A stretch of DNA of 64,000 nt from Propioniferax innocua. Lineage in GTDB: Bacteria > Actinomycetota > Actinomycetes > Propionibacteriales > Propionibacteriaceae. The notes under the pieces are model-generated. The model saw only the letters and a list, made by a program, of their open reading frames with translations. It was not told where the DNA came from and did not search any database. Of the stretch, positions 42,613-54,091 are shown one piece after another (position 1 is the first letter of the stretch; every line of letters begins with the position of its first letter). The stretch covers positions 1-64,000 of the forward strand of contig NZ_VFOR01000004.1 of the NCBI RefSeq assembly GCF_006716235.1, in the 5' to 3' direction. The translations under genes were made by a program, and so were the position numbers.

Positions 42613-43410
42613 GTGACGAGACAGCCCACCGCACCCTCGGCCACTCCGGCTTGGATCTGGCTCCCCGCCGGCTTCGGCGCGCTGCTGCTGGTGGTGCCGC
42701 TGGTGGCGACGGTCGTCGACGTGCCGTGGGCCGATCTGCCCGAGCTCCTCACCTCCGACGCGTCACGGCAGGCGCTCAGCCTCTCACTCCGGACCGCCCT
42801 CGGCTCCACCGCGCTCTGCATCGCACTGGGAACCCCCATGGGGTGGGTGTTGGCCCGCACGCATCTCCCTGCGCAACGTCTGATCCGCACGGTGGTGCTG
42901 CTGCCGATGGTGCTGCCCCCGGTGGTCAGCGGTATGGCCCTGCTCGCGGCGTTCGGCCGCAACAGTCTGCTCGGTGGCGCGCTCGAGGGGTTCGGGATCC
43001 GCATCGGCTTCACCACCGTCGCGGTGGTGCTGGCTCAGATGTTCGTCTCCCTGCCATTCATGGTGCTCGGCGTCGAGGGGGCGCTCCGGACGCAGGGGGT
43101 CGACCACGAGCGGACCGCTGCGACGCTGGGGGCCGGCCCGGGCCGCGTCCTGACCCGGGTGACCCTGCCTCTGATCGCCCCCGCGTTGCGCTCGGCCTCG
43201 GTGCTGTGTTTCGCGCGGGCGCTCGGCGAGTTCGGGGCGACCATCACCTTCGCCGGTTCCTTCCCGGGCATCACACGCACCCTGCCCTTGGAGGTCTACC
43301 TGGTCCGGGAGAGCGACATGGACGCTGCCATCGCCCTCTCGCTGCTGTTGCTCGTGGTGGCCGGGGTCATCGTCGCCGCGACACATGCCCAGCCCCGGAG
43401 GCCGGTATGA
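42613..43410 (+). CDS. modB: Molybdate ABC transporter permease
   Basis: 265 aa from GTG 42613. Five to six membrane segments; EAA coupling loop RTAATLGAGPGRVLTRVTLPLIAPAL and the ModB/CysT-type ARALGEFGATITFAGSFPGIT. It forms the molybdate channel and overlaps modC by four bases. Confidence 0.92.
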   Translation: MTRQPTAPSATPAWIWLPAGFGALLLVVPLVATVVDVPWADLPELLTSDASRQALSLSLRTALGSTALCIALGTPMGWVLARTHLPAQRLIRTVVLLPMVLPPVVSGMALLAAFGRNSLLGGALEGFGIRIGFTTVAVVLAQMFVSLPFMVLGVEGALRTQGVDHERTAATLGAGPGRVLTRVTLPLIAPALRSASVLCFARALGEFGATITFAGSFPGITRTLPLEVYLVRESDMDAAIALSLLLLVVAGVIVAATHAQPRRPV

Positions 43411-44480
43411 CGCTCGAGGTGGACGTGCGCATCCCCCGCGCCGATATCGAGGCCGCCTTCGAGGTGGCCGACGACGACACCGCTGCCATTCTGGGCCCCA
43501 ACGGTGCAGGGAAGTCGAGCATTCTGGGCGCGATCACCGGAACCGTCGCGGCCACCGGGCAGGTACTCCTGCACGGCCAGAACCTGCTCGGTCTCCCTCC
43601 GCATCGACGCCGCGTCGGCCTGCTGGGGCAACGAGCCCTGCTGTTCCCCCACCTCTCGGTGCTCGACAACGTGGCCTTCGGGCCGCGTTCCGCGGGTCAC
43701 TCCCGACGCCGCGCGCGGGCCATCGCCGGCGAATGGCTGGAACGGCTGGAGGCCTCCCACTGGGCGGATCGACGCCCCGATCAGCTTTCGGGCGGGCAAC
43801 AGCAACGCGTGGCGATGGCCCGCGCCCTCGCCGCCGAGCCCGACGTGATGCTCCTCGACGAACCCTTCGCCGCCATCGACGCCGAAGCCATCGACGGTCT
43901 GCGCACCCTCGTGCGCCGCCACGTGAATACCACCTGCATCATCGTCACCCACGACCTGCCCGATGCGCTGACCCTGGCTGATCGCGTCATCGTGCTCGAT
44001 GAGGGACGCATCGTCGAGGAAGGAAGAACCACCGAGGTGCTGACCCGGCCGCGCAGCCGATTCGCGGCAAGGATCGCCGGCGTCAACCTCGTGACCGGAA
44101 CGCTCGCCGACATGACGCTCACCTGTGCGGGCACGACCGTCACCGGTCGGCCGGTCGAGGATGGCCCCGGTTCACACGGTGTGGCGGTGTTTCCGCCGCG
44201 TGCCGTCGCTGTCTATCCGACACGACCACATGGGTCCCCGCGCAACACGTGGCCGGTCGAGGTGTGCACGGTCCGCTCCGATGGCCCGGGGGTCTTCGTC
44301 ACCGCGAACCACCCAGATCTGGGGGAGGTCACCGCCGAGGTGACCTCCTCCGCGGCCGCCGAATTGGATCTGCAGGTGGGGACACACCTGTGGTTCGCAG
44401 TCAAGGCGCAGGAGGTCGATCTCCTCCCTCGTGCCCGGCAGCATCGCGCTCAACGTCGGCCAAGGCCCAGCGCCATCTGA
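43407..44480 (+). CDS. modC: Molybdate ABC transporter ATP-binding protein
   Basis: 357 aa from ATG 43407 in ATGA overlap with modB. ATPase with Walker A GPNGAGKSS, signature LSGGQQQR, Walker B VMLLDEPFAAID, and switch His in VTHDLPDA. The C-terminal TOBE (molybdate-binding) domain spans about residues 290-345. The last 15 residues are Arg-rich. It energises molybdate uptake. Its stop lies one base from the stop of the converging C69-like gene. Confidence 0.93.
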   Translation: MTLEVDVRIPRADIEAAFEVADDDTAAILGPNGAGKSSILGAITGTVAATGQVLLHGQNLLGLPPHRRRVGLLGQRALLFPHLSVLDNVAFGPRSAGHSRRRARAIAGEWLERLEASHWADRRPDQLSGGQQQRVAMARALAAEPDVMLLDEPFAAIDAEAIDGLRTLVRRHVNTTCIIVTHDLPDALTLADRVIVLDEGRIVEEGRTTEVLTRPRSRFAARIAGVNLVTGTLADMTLTCAGTTVTGRPVEDGPGSHGVAVFPPRAVAVYPTRPHGSPRNTWPVEVCTVRSDGPGVFVTANHPDLGEVTAEVTSSAAAELDLQVGTHLWFAVKAQEVDLLPRARQHRAQRRPRPSAI

Positions 44481-44481
44481 G

Positions 44482-46344
44482 TCAGGACGTCAACCGACGC
44501 CGAAGGTACATCGGAACGCCGACGACAAGACCGCCGACGACCAATCCCCCAAGGCCCCAGAGCCATCGCGGTGTTGACCCGGACGCCGCGTCGCTCGACA
44601 CTGCGCGTCCCGAGATTCGAGCACTGGAGTAGTCCGGGATATCTTCCGGGTCACCATAGTCACCTGCTCGTTCGACAGCATCACCGTCACTCCAACCGCC
44701 TCCGACATCGCAGTTGACCCGGTCCCGGGCCGAGACCCCGTCCAAAGACATCGGTGCCGAACGGGCGGAGGCAGTGTTTCCTTCCTTCTGTTCGACCGAA
44801 GGCCGGTGAATGCCTCCGTCCTCACGAGAGCGGACAAGGACGTCATCGAGCAGGTGATTCCCGAGACGCAGGCCATCGATGGCGCGGGCGTTCGTGTACT
44901 CGGTCAGGATCGCTTGTGGGTCCTCGCCGTTGTCGACAGCATTTCTGGCCTCAGCCTGGACTTCATCCCACTGTTCGATCGATTCGGCCTCGAACCCTTC
45001 CAGAGCAGCCGTGACGTCATCGAAATATGTTTCCGGTCGAGCACACGCCGCATACATCAACCGTTTGAACGTCTGGGTCGCATATTCGGTGGCCTCCTGC
45101 TCCATGAACTCTGGATCCAGATACTCCGCTGACGATCCAGCGGTCAGGTATCGGTGTTGGGAGTACTCGACGGGAAGGTCCCCCGAACCCACTGCGATGG
45201 GTATGTATGGGGCGGTCGCGGCAGCCGTGGGAGCCAACCACAAGGTTGCCAACGATCCATCGGCGAGGTCATCACGCAGCTCGGCGACCTGACCATATCC
45301 CGAACGATCATCGGACCACCTCGGATCACGAACGAGCCTCAGCATGTCTTCCAAGGTGACCTCGTCGAGTTCTTCGAGCTCGGCTTCCAACGACACCGGA
45401 TTGCGGTAGGGGCCTTTGTCGTCGGGAGCGGCCTGCTGGTGCGGCTCGAACTCCTCGGTCGGGAAATCGACGCCATAGACTTCTCGGAGGTTGAACTCAT
45501 CATCCTTCTCCCGGTCGTACCACCCCTGTTCTTCTGCAAAGGTCACCAGGTTCTCCGAACCTCGATAATCGGGGTGGTCTCCCCCCGCAGCCTCAACGGG
45601 GAATTCATGGATGTAGCCGGGGTAGGAGACACGAACCTCGTCTGATCCCAGCCGTTCGGCGGCCCACAGGCCTTCCCCACCGGCGAACTCGATGAAGATC
45701 CAGCCTTCGTTCTCGTCGGCGAACATATGGGAGTTCCCACCGTAGGTCGTGAAACCGTGTTCATCGATGAGATCACCCAAGATCGTCACGGCTTCTTCAG
45801 CCGATGACGCCCGTTCCATTGCGATCCGCGATAGATCCGAGTATTGCGGCCCTGTCTGGCCCTCCGGGGTTCGATCAACCAGTTCCTCACGCGAGTCCGA
45901 CCACACATCCCGAGCAGCAACGTTCTGATCGTTGAGCCCACCGTTGGTCAGCGGAGCCGGAAATCCTGCGAACTCGGAGTAATTTGAGGTGACATATCGG
46001 TGAGTGCGCTCCACCTGCGGAATCTCAGTGAGCTCTCCGGGCAGATCGGCTTCTTCGGTGGCGCCGACCGTCACGGTGGACCCCGGAGCGTGATTCTGTT
46101 CCGGCACGACCTCCACCCAGTGGCTCGATGGCTCGTGTCCGAAACCGCCAATCAGTGGATGCCCCTCAGCTGTCAGGTCACCGCCCACGTAGAACGCGAT
46201 GGACTTGTCGGCTCCACTGGCTTCCGCCGGCCCCTCTGCCGGTGTTGCCGCTTGCGCGACTGCCCCTGGAACCGCCGTCAACACCATGACGGATGCACAC
46301 GTGATGGCCACCAAACGAGCACATTCTCCGAAATTCCTTTTCAA
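44482..46344 (-). CDS. Secreted, membrane-anchored C69 (PepD-like) peptidase homologue with Ser at the Cys position
   Basis: 620 aa from TTG 46344, with AAAGG eight bases upstream. Signal peptide (residues 1-32, ending AVAQAA). The C69/Ntn domain follows: TNGGLNDQNVAARD, SDLSRIAMERASSAEEAVTILGDLIDEHG and MFADENEGWIFIEFAGGEG match the family. The segment that should carry the N-terminal Cys nucleophile (CTxFxVG) reads KSIAFYVGGDLT, so Ser48 takes the Cys place, and the following RTED-like element is changed to GGFGHEPS. A C-terminal membrane helix (WLWGLGGLVVGGLVVGVPMYL) with basic end anchors it outside the cell. It may be an inactive or altered dipeptidase. Confidence 0.8.
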   Translation of the reverse strand: MKRNFGECARLVAITCASVMVLTAVPGAVAQAATPAEGPAEASGADKSIAFYVGGDLTAEGHPLIGGFGHEPSSHWVEVVPEQNHAPGSTVTVGATEEADLPGELTEIPQVERTHRYVTSNYSEFAGFPAPLTNGGLNDQNVAARDVWSDSREELVDRTPEGQTGPQYSDLSRIAMERASSAEEAVTILGDLIDEHGFTTYGGNSHMFADENEGWIFIEFAGGEGLWAAERLGSDEVRVSYPGYIHEFPVEAAGGDHPDYRGSENLVTFAEEQGWYDREKDDEFNLREVYGVDFPTEEFEPHQQAAPDDKGPYRNPVSLEAELEELDEVTLEDMLRLVRDPRWSDDRSGYGQVAELRDDLADGSLATLWLAPTAAATAPYIPIAVGSGDLPVEYSQHRYLTAGSSAEYLDPEFMEQEATEYATQTFKRLMYAACARPETYFDDVTAALEGFEAESIEQWDEVQAEARNAVDNGEDPQAILTEYTNARAIDGLRLGNHLLDDVLVRSREDGGIHRPSVEQKEGNTASARSAPMSLDGVSARDRVNCDVGGGWSDGDAVERAGDYGDPEDIPDYSSARISGRAVSSDAASGSTPRWLWGLGGLVVGGLVVGVPMYLRRRLTS

Positions 46345-46511
46345 GGATCACCTTTCTGCACGATCTCGCATTGCCCTAGCCTCGCAGCCCACCCAACAAT
46401 CGAACATCTTCGGCGCGCATCGCGCCCGACGGGAGGGTGAAGTACTTCTCACTCAATCATGCGCACAGGAATACATCGGGTTCACCCCTCACGGTGCCGA
46501 CGAGAACGTCG

Positions 46512-47405
46512 TCAGGCCCCGGCTCGCACCGTGAGCCCGAAGGCCATCTGGTGGGTCTGTCCAGGCATGAGGCGCACAAGAGTGCGGCGTACATTGACGA
46601 ACCCCAGGACGACGAAGTGCTCATCCCCATCCACGTCGGCGACTCCGTCATCACCGTAGGGAGGACGCCACACGAAGGACTGTGTGATGCCGCTGCCGGT
46701 GATCGTGACGGTACGGCCGAGCGAGGGGTCGTGCATCTCGATGAAACTGTTCCTGGTCGGCACCTGGGGTTCGAACAATCGGCACAGCGGCTGGTGCAGC
46801 GAAAGTTCGCCGAGCATGGTGTCGGCTGTCTGTCCGTCCAGCCCCGACCAGTCGTGGCCGTCCACGCCCGTCACCCAGCACTGCTCGATGTCGCCGACAC
46901 GCACTGCGGCGAGCACGCCGACCGCCTGCGAAGCCACGTTGGTTCCGTCATTGCGCACGAGGAAGTCCAGACGCGTTCCGGCCCGTGACCCGGGTTCCAC
47001 TGCGGGCCCGGCGAAACCGTGCAGCATCCGCGCCGAGAACTCATGCCGACGCTCTCCTTCGGGGTCGGCGTCGAGTTGCGCGTGATTGAGGGTGTATTCG
47101 ATCTCCTGGGTGCGGCCGCGCTCGATCATGCGCTGGAGGCCCCAACTGCTGTCGGCCACCAGCCCGTGCGATGGACGCCGGTGCCTTCCGCGTCCGCCGG
47201 CGAACCAGGGGAACACCGGCGAGACGCCGCTCACCGCCAGAGAGCTCGGGCGCGGAGTCCCGTCCCACAGCAGGGGTACATCCTCAGTCAATTGGGGCAC
47301 GTGCAGCTCCGTCAGCCGTGCTCCTGAATCGAGCACGGTGGCGTGTCCCCCGTCCTGGAAATCGACGCGGCAGGAGCCCCCGTGGCGTCCGATGTCTCGT
47401 CTCAT
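46512..47405 (-). CDS. Aldose 1-epimerase / D-hexose-6-phosphate mutarotase-like protein
   Basis: 297 aa from ATG 47405, which overlaps the serB stop (ATGA). It has the YeaD-type pattern SGVSPVFPWFAGGRG...HGLV with the catalytic His in the middle, and EMHDPSLG later. Members interconvert sugar anomers, often of glucose-6-phosphate. The coupling to serB is probably only co-transcription. Confidence 0.75.
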   Translation of the reverse strand: MRRDIGRHGGSCRVDFQDGGHATVLDSGARLTELHVPQLTEDVPLLWDGTPRPSSLAVSGVSPVFPWFAGGRGRHRRPSHGLVADSSWGLQRMIERGRTQEIEYTLNHAQLDADPEGERRHEFSARMLHGFAGPAVEPGSRAGTRLDFLVRNDGTNVASQAVGVLAAVRVGDIEQCWVTGVDGHDWSGLDGQTADTMLGELSLHQPLCRLFEPQVPTRNSFIEMHDPSLGRTVTITGSGITQSFVWRPPYGDDGVADVDGDEHFVVLGFVNVRRTLVRLMPGQTHQMAFGLTVRAGA

Positions 47406-48271
47406 GCGGGCTTCGGCCAGAACGCCGCGGCCGCGTCCAACCGTGGGAAGTCGATCGCCGCATCCGCAGAGCGAGCCGTGACGGGCTTCGCGCAATAGGC
47501 GATACCGAGGTCCGCCCGAGCGAGCATGTCGAGGTCATTGGCCCCGTCACCGATCGCCACCACAGATGCGGCCTCGATGGTCCTGGCGAACTCACCGAGC
47601 CAGTGGGCTTTCGCCGTTCGGTCGATGATGGGGCCGATCGTGCGCCCGGTGAGTACACCACCGGCGGTCTCGAGCCGGTTGGCGGCGATGAGGTCAATCC
47701 CCAGCCGCGCTGCGATGCGTTCCACGATCTCGATGAAACCGCCCGAGACCAGTGCGACGCGTCCGCCACCCCGCTCGACGTGGGCGACGAGGTCGGCAGC
47801 ACCGGGGCTGAGCTCCACGGCTTCGGCCACCTCCTCGATCACCCGCAGCGGCAGGCCGGCGAGTGCCTCGACCCGAGCAGCCAGACTCTGTGCGAAGTCG
47901 AGTTCCCCACGCATGGCGCGTTCGGTCACCGCAGCCACCTCATCACGCCTGCCCGCGTGCTCGGCGAGCATGTCGATCACCTCGGAGGTGATCATGGTCG
48001 AATCGACGTCGCTGATCAGCAGGCCGGGCGCACTCGACGCCAGCGGCCCGGTGGTCACCGCTCCCGTGGCGTCGAATGAAGCGGCGATCCGACGCACCCG
48101 TTTCGTGAGATCGGTCACGTCTCCCTCGCCGACTTCGACGCGGCACCCCGCCGCCGGAAGCCCGAGGTCATCGCGCAGAACGGGGCGAACCGACGCCACC
48201 TCGGCGATGGCGTCCAGCAGGGCGTCGTTCAGGGCCGCGGACGAGGCAAGCCCGATGTGGACATCGCTCAT
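47402..48271 (-). CDS. serB: Phosphoserine phosphatase
   Basis: 289 aa from ATG 48271. An N-terminal region of about 80 residues precedes the HAD domain. HAD motif I is DVDSTMITSEVIDMLAEHAG, motif II ALVSGGF and motif IV GDGANDLDMLARADLGIAYCAKP. It dephosphorylates O-phospho-L-serine in serine synthesis. It is divergent from the PPDK regulator with a 54-base gap. Confidence 0.93.
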   Translation of the reverse strand: MSDVHIGLASSAALNDALLDAIAEVASVRPVLRDDLGLPAAGCRVEVGEGDVTDLTKRVRRIAASFDATGAVTTGPLASSAPGLLISDVDSTMITSEVIDMLAEHAGRRDEVAAVTERAMRGELDFAQSLAARVEALAGLPLRVIEEVAEAVELSPGAADLVAHVERGGGRVALVSGGFIEIVERIAARLGIDLIAANRLETAGGVLTGRTIGPIIDRTAKAHWLGEFARTIEAASVVAIGDGANDLDMLARADLGIAYCAKPVTARSADAAIDFPRLDAAAAFWPKPA

Positions 48272-48325
48272 GTCCGTGAACCTAGCAGGGGCACGGGAGA
48301 CGGCTTCGACCGCTATGGTGGCCCT

Positions 48326-49204
48326 GTGGCTGCCCCGCTGGAGATCCATGTCGTCGCCGACTCGACCGGCGAGACCGCTGCACGCCTTGCGCGTGCCGCG
48401 CAGGCGCAGTTCCCCTCGCGTCCGTTCCGGATCGTGCGGCATCCACGCATCCACACCGCCGAAGAGATCATGGCGACGTTCGAGAAGATCCACCGCGAGC
48501 ACACCGACGCCGTGGCGGTCATGTCGACGCTCGTGGACGCCTACCAGCGCGACCTCGTCGATGAGATCTGCGCCGACCTCGGCTTCGTCCACTGCGATCT
48601 GATCGGGCCGGCGCTGCAGCGTCTGGAGGTGGCGACCGGCCAGGCAGCCGAACGCGTCCCCATGCGCCCGGTGGGTGTGGAGGCCAACTACTACACGCGC
48701 ATCGCGGCCATGGAATATGCGGTCCGTCACGACGACGGACAGATGCTCGACGGTTTGAAGGACGCCGACATCGTGCTGCTGGGCGTCTCCCGAAGCGGCA
48801 AGACGCCCCTGTCGATGTATCTGGGCTATCTGGGCTACAAGACGGCGAACGTTCCTTTGATGGCCGGCATGAAGGTGCCAGAACAGGTCCACCAGGTCGA
48901 TCGTTGGCGCCTGGTGGGGCTGACCATCGATCCCGAACGTCTGGCCAAGATCCGCAGCACGCGCGTCAAGCACATGGGGTCGGCGGGCAGTCACAGCGAC
49001 GGCTACGACAACCTGTTGCACATCATGGCCGAGCTCGACGAGATCCGGCAGAGCCTGCGCCGTCTCGGCTGCCCGGTGATCGATCAGACCGGCGTCGCCC
49101 TCGAGGAGTCGGCGTCACATGTGATCGACATCGTCGATGATCGCGCCCGCACCGCAGGCGCCCGGCTCAGACGCGATGCCGGCGAACTGATCATGAAGCC
49201 GTGA
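48326..49204 (+). CDS. Pyruvate, phosphate dikinase regulatory protein (kinase/phosphorylase)
   Basis: 292 aa from GTG 48326. DUF299/PSRP family: starts HVVADSTGETAARLARAA, P-loop GVSRSGKTPLSMYLGYLG at about residue 155, and PRP-like PVGVEANYYTRIAAMEYAV. It inactivates PPDK by ADP-dependent phosphorylation of the Thr next to its catalytic His, and reactivates it by phosphorolysis. Its target ppdK follows 58 bases downstream. Confidence 0.93.
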   Translation: MAAPLEIHVVADSTGETAARLARAAQAQFPSRPFRIVRHPRIHTAEEIMATFEKIHREHTDAVAVMSTLVDAYQRDLVDEICADLGFVHCDLIGPALQRLEVATGQAAERVPMRPVGVEANYYTRIAAMEYAVRHDDGQMLDGLKDADIVLLGVSRSGKTPLSMYLGYLGYKTANVPLMAGMKVPEQVHQVDRWRLVGLTIDPERLAKIRSTRVKHMGSAGSHSDGYDNLLHIMAELDEIRQSLRRLGCPVIDQTGVALEESASHVIDIVDDRARTAGARLRRDAGELIMKP

Positions 49205-49262
49205 CCCCCGAACCACCACTCAACACCTCACCGCCTGACCAATGTCGATCGAAGGAGCAGCG

Positions 49263-51911
<2,649 letters not shown>

Positions 51912-52060
51912 TCGAACAGCACGACATCTGATTCGGGCGGGCCGTCGGTGAGAACATCACCGCCGGCCCGCTCGTGGTTCGGTGCCGAACGCATGTCCAG
52001 AGGGAAACTTCCGACGCCCGCAGGGTGAACATCACCACGTGATTGAGTGAGCATGTGGTC

Positions 52061-52381
52061 ATGCGGGTGAGCCCAGAAGAAATCAGGAGCACGGCGAAGA
52101 TCATCTCGTCCTCGGCCGACCACTGGATGGAGGCCGTCAGCAGCATGCAGCAGACTTCTGCTTCCGCGTTCGGCAGCGACGACATCGGATCGATGATCTC
52201 GTCGTTCCATCAGCGGACGCACCAACCCAGCGTCGAATATTTCCATGAAGTCGGCCACTGCGCCCACAGCGTCGGTGCCGCGCTGGACAACACCGGCCGC
52301 CTGTACGCCGACACCGAGATGGACAACGCCGCCAGGGCCGAGCAGGTCCAGACACTCGTGGATGCGGTGGGTCGATTCTGA
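52061..52381 (+). CDS. EspC-like (ESX/type VII secretion-associated) small protein
   Basis: 106 aa from ATG 52061; a TTG at 52043 is an alternative. It is all-helical with the plan of the T7SS_ESX_EspC family: VSPEEIRSTAKIISSSADHW, FGSDDIGSMISSF, then GHCAHSVGAALDNTGRLYADTEMDNAARAEQ. The YADTE matches the YxxxD/E secretion signal of ESX substrates. First of a tightly overlapping three-gene unit (TGATG with the next gene). No ESX machinery gene lies in the window. Confidence 0.65.
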   Translation: MRVSPEEIRSTAKIISSSADHWMEAVSSMQQTSASAFGSDDIGSMISSFHQRTHQPSVEYFHEVGHCAHSVGAALDNTGRLYADTEMDNAARAEQVQTLVDAVGRF

Positions 52382-53652
52382 TGGCTGACTTCTCGGCATA
52401 CCCGCCCCCCACCCCGATGGCTGCAGACATGCCTGCAGCCGGTGAGCGTCACCCGAACGCGGATCTCACGACGGCTTCGGTCGGCCCCGACATGGCATCG
52501 GCGGCACCCGGCCCCACCGTCACACCCACGACACAGGCCGCTCCGACGCTGAAAGACCCCTCCGCCGGGTCCTTCGACGGTCCACTCGGTGGCATGCCCG
52601 GAGGCATCACGGGTGGCATGCCCGGCGGCATGCTGGGAGGCATCACGGGTGGCATGTCCGGAGGCAAGAGCCAGGGCCCCACTTTCCTGGGGTTCGGGCT
52701 TCCGATCCCGGGCTTCCTGATGGAAGCAGCCGCGAAGCTGGGGTTCGTCTGGCCGCAGTCCGACGAGATGCAGCTGTTCGCGATCGGGCGCAACTACATC
52801 TCATCCGGAATCGAGTTCAACCAGCTGCGCGCGGATGTGAACGACGCGGTCAGTGAATTGCTGGAGTCCAACGAGAGTGACGGCCTGGCGGCGTTCGAGC
52901 GCTTCCAAAAGCGCCTGTCGTCCATGGCCGGAAGCCACATGATGGTCTCAGGGCTGGCGGCACCTGCGCTCGGCATCGCATATCTGGCGGCGGGCGCACT
53001 GGTGTTGGCTTACAAGGTGCACGCCATCATGATCCTCATCGAGGCGGCGATCCTGTTCGCCAGCCAGGCTTTCGGTGCGCTGCTCGGCCCTCTCGGGCTG
53101 GGTGCCATCGCCGCCAAGATCGCAGCGCTGCGCGTCCAGCTCATGAGCGCGCTGAAGGCCGTCAAGTTCGGGATGTCGAAGGTCCTCGATGTCGCCGCAC
53201 GGATCGTGGAGATGTACACCAAGGTGGCCACTCCCATATTGCAGAACCGACCCGCCCGCAAACTCGGAAACGCGGCCGTCCCCATGCAGCAGTCACCGCA
53301 ACTCTCCGGACCCTCGTCCCCCCACGAAGCGTCCCCGGCCGGAAGCAGCACACCGTGGCCGGCCGCCGGGATGGCACCGGCCTCCGCCCCGGGGATCGAC
53401 GTCGGAGCCGAGCCGATGGACGACGCCGGAACCCGCCCGGTGGACACCCCACCGGGCACCTACCCCGGCGGGGTGGACCCCTACTCCGATGCTCCGGTCG
53501 AGACAGAGGCCTCCGGATCGGCCGAAGAGCCGGAATCCGCCTGGGATGACGTCATCGACAGCGCAGCCGGGGGCGGCGCTGCAACGGTCGCCCCAGCTCC
53601 TCCCACGCCGCCGGAGACCTCGGCGCTGAACCCGGAGATGGCCCGTGGATGA
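52381..53652 (+). CDS. Large WXG100/CpnT-N-like protein of the EspC module
   Basis: 423 aa. A Pro/Ala/Thr-rich N-terminus leads into a Gly/Met repeat (about residues 70-97), coded by a 36-base tandem repeat at 52589-52666. The central part (about 105-290) is helical with a hydrophobic hairpin (SGLAAPALGIAYLAAGALVLAY, MILIEAAILFASQAFGALLG) and resembles the N-terminal WXG100-like domain of CpnT-type proteins. The C-terminal 120 residues are acidic and Pro-rich, with no toxin domain. It overlaps both neighbours, so the three are surely one operon. Function unknown; a secreted or chaperoned substrate is plausible. Confidence 0.6.
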   Translation: MADFSAYPPPTPMAADMPAAGERHPNADLTTASVGPDMASAAPGPTVTPTTQAAPTLKDPSAGSFDGPLGGMPGGITGGMPGGMLGGITGGMSGGKSQGPTFLGFGLPIPGFLMEAAAKLGFVWPQSDEMQLFAIGRNYISSGIEFNQLRADVNDAVSELLESNESDGLAAFERFQKRLSSMAGSHMMVSGLAAPALGIAYLAAGALVLAYKVHAIMILIEAAILFASQAFGALLGPLGLGAIAAKIAALRVQLMSALKAVKFGMSKVLDVAARIVEMYTKVATPILQNRPARKLGNAAVPMQQSPQLSGPSSPHEASPAGSSTPWPAAGMAPASAPGIDVGAEPMDDAGTRPVDTPPGTYPGGVDPYSDAPVETEASGSAEEPESAWDDVIDSAAGGGAATVAPAPPTPPETSALNPEMARG

Positions 53653-54085
53653 ATTCGATGAGGGCATCATCGGCCGAGGCCCGACAACCGAATCCTCCCG
53701 CCACGGCGTTGCCCACGACACCGACGAGGGACTCATCCAAGCCTCCGATGCCCACGGGCTGGTCGCGATCACGGCACGGGCCGGGCGCATCGAAAGCGTC
53801 CAGGTGCAGGAACGTGGTGTGGAGCAGCCCGAGTTGCTGGGCCGCGCGATCGCCGAAGCCACCAACGCGATCCTCGAAAAGCTCGATGCCCACCGCGAAA
53901 CCATCCGCAGTGCTCCTGACATCGCGTCGTTCTACCAACAGGTGCACGAACACAACAAGGCATCGCAGAAGCAGTTCGACCGGGCCCTCGAAGAAATCGA
54001 TGGCGTGCAGAAAACACTCGACGCCCAGCTCGCGGGCCTGCACGACCTCCAGATGCGGAACTTCCCCGACGGTCAGCCGCGCTGA
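53645..54085 (+). CDS. YbaB/EbfC-like protein of the EspC module
   Basis: 146 aa from GTG 53645, overlapping the previous gene by eight bases. The N-terminal 35 residues are polar, then a small beta region (HGLVAITARAGRIESVQVQERGVEQPELLGRAIAEATNAI) typical of YbaB/EbfC nucleoid-associated proteins, and a long C-terminal helix (QVHEHNKASQKQFDRALEEI onward). YbaB-like proteins are often encoded beside WXG100/ESX genes in actinobacteria. Its role is unknown. Confidence 0.6.
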   Translation: MDEFDEGIIGRGPTTESSRHGVAHDTDEGLIQASDAHGLVAITARAGRIESVQVQERGVEQPELLGRAIAEATNAILEKLDAHRETIRSAPDIASFYQQVHEHNKASQKQFDRALEEIDGVQKTLDAQLAGLHDLQMRNFPDGQPR

Positions 54086-54091
54086 TCCGCG

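Noticed and set aside
42651-43406. Extension of the modC frame far upstream through modB
   Set aside because: The Arg/Ala/Gly-rich extension is out-of-frame modB. The ATGA overlap at 43407 and the ATPase start give the true beginning.
46345-46511. Short plus-strand frames between the C69-like and mutarotase genes
   Set aside because: No RBS, no family pattern, and low-quality composition; treated as intergenic.
52589-52666. Regular repeat that could suggest a CRISPR-like array
   Set aside because: The repeats are in frame, coding for Gly/Met, with no spacers of unique sequence.
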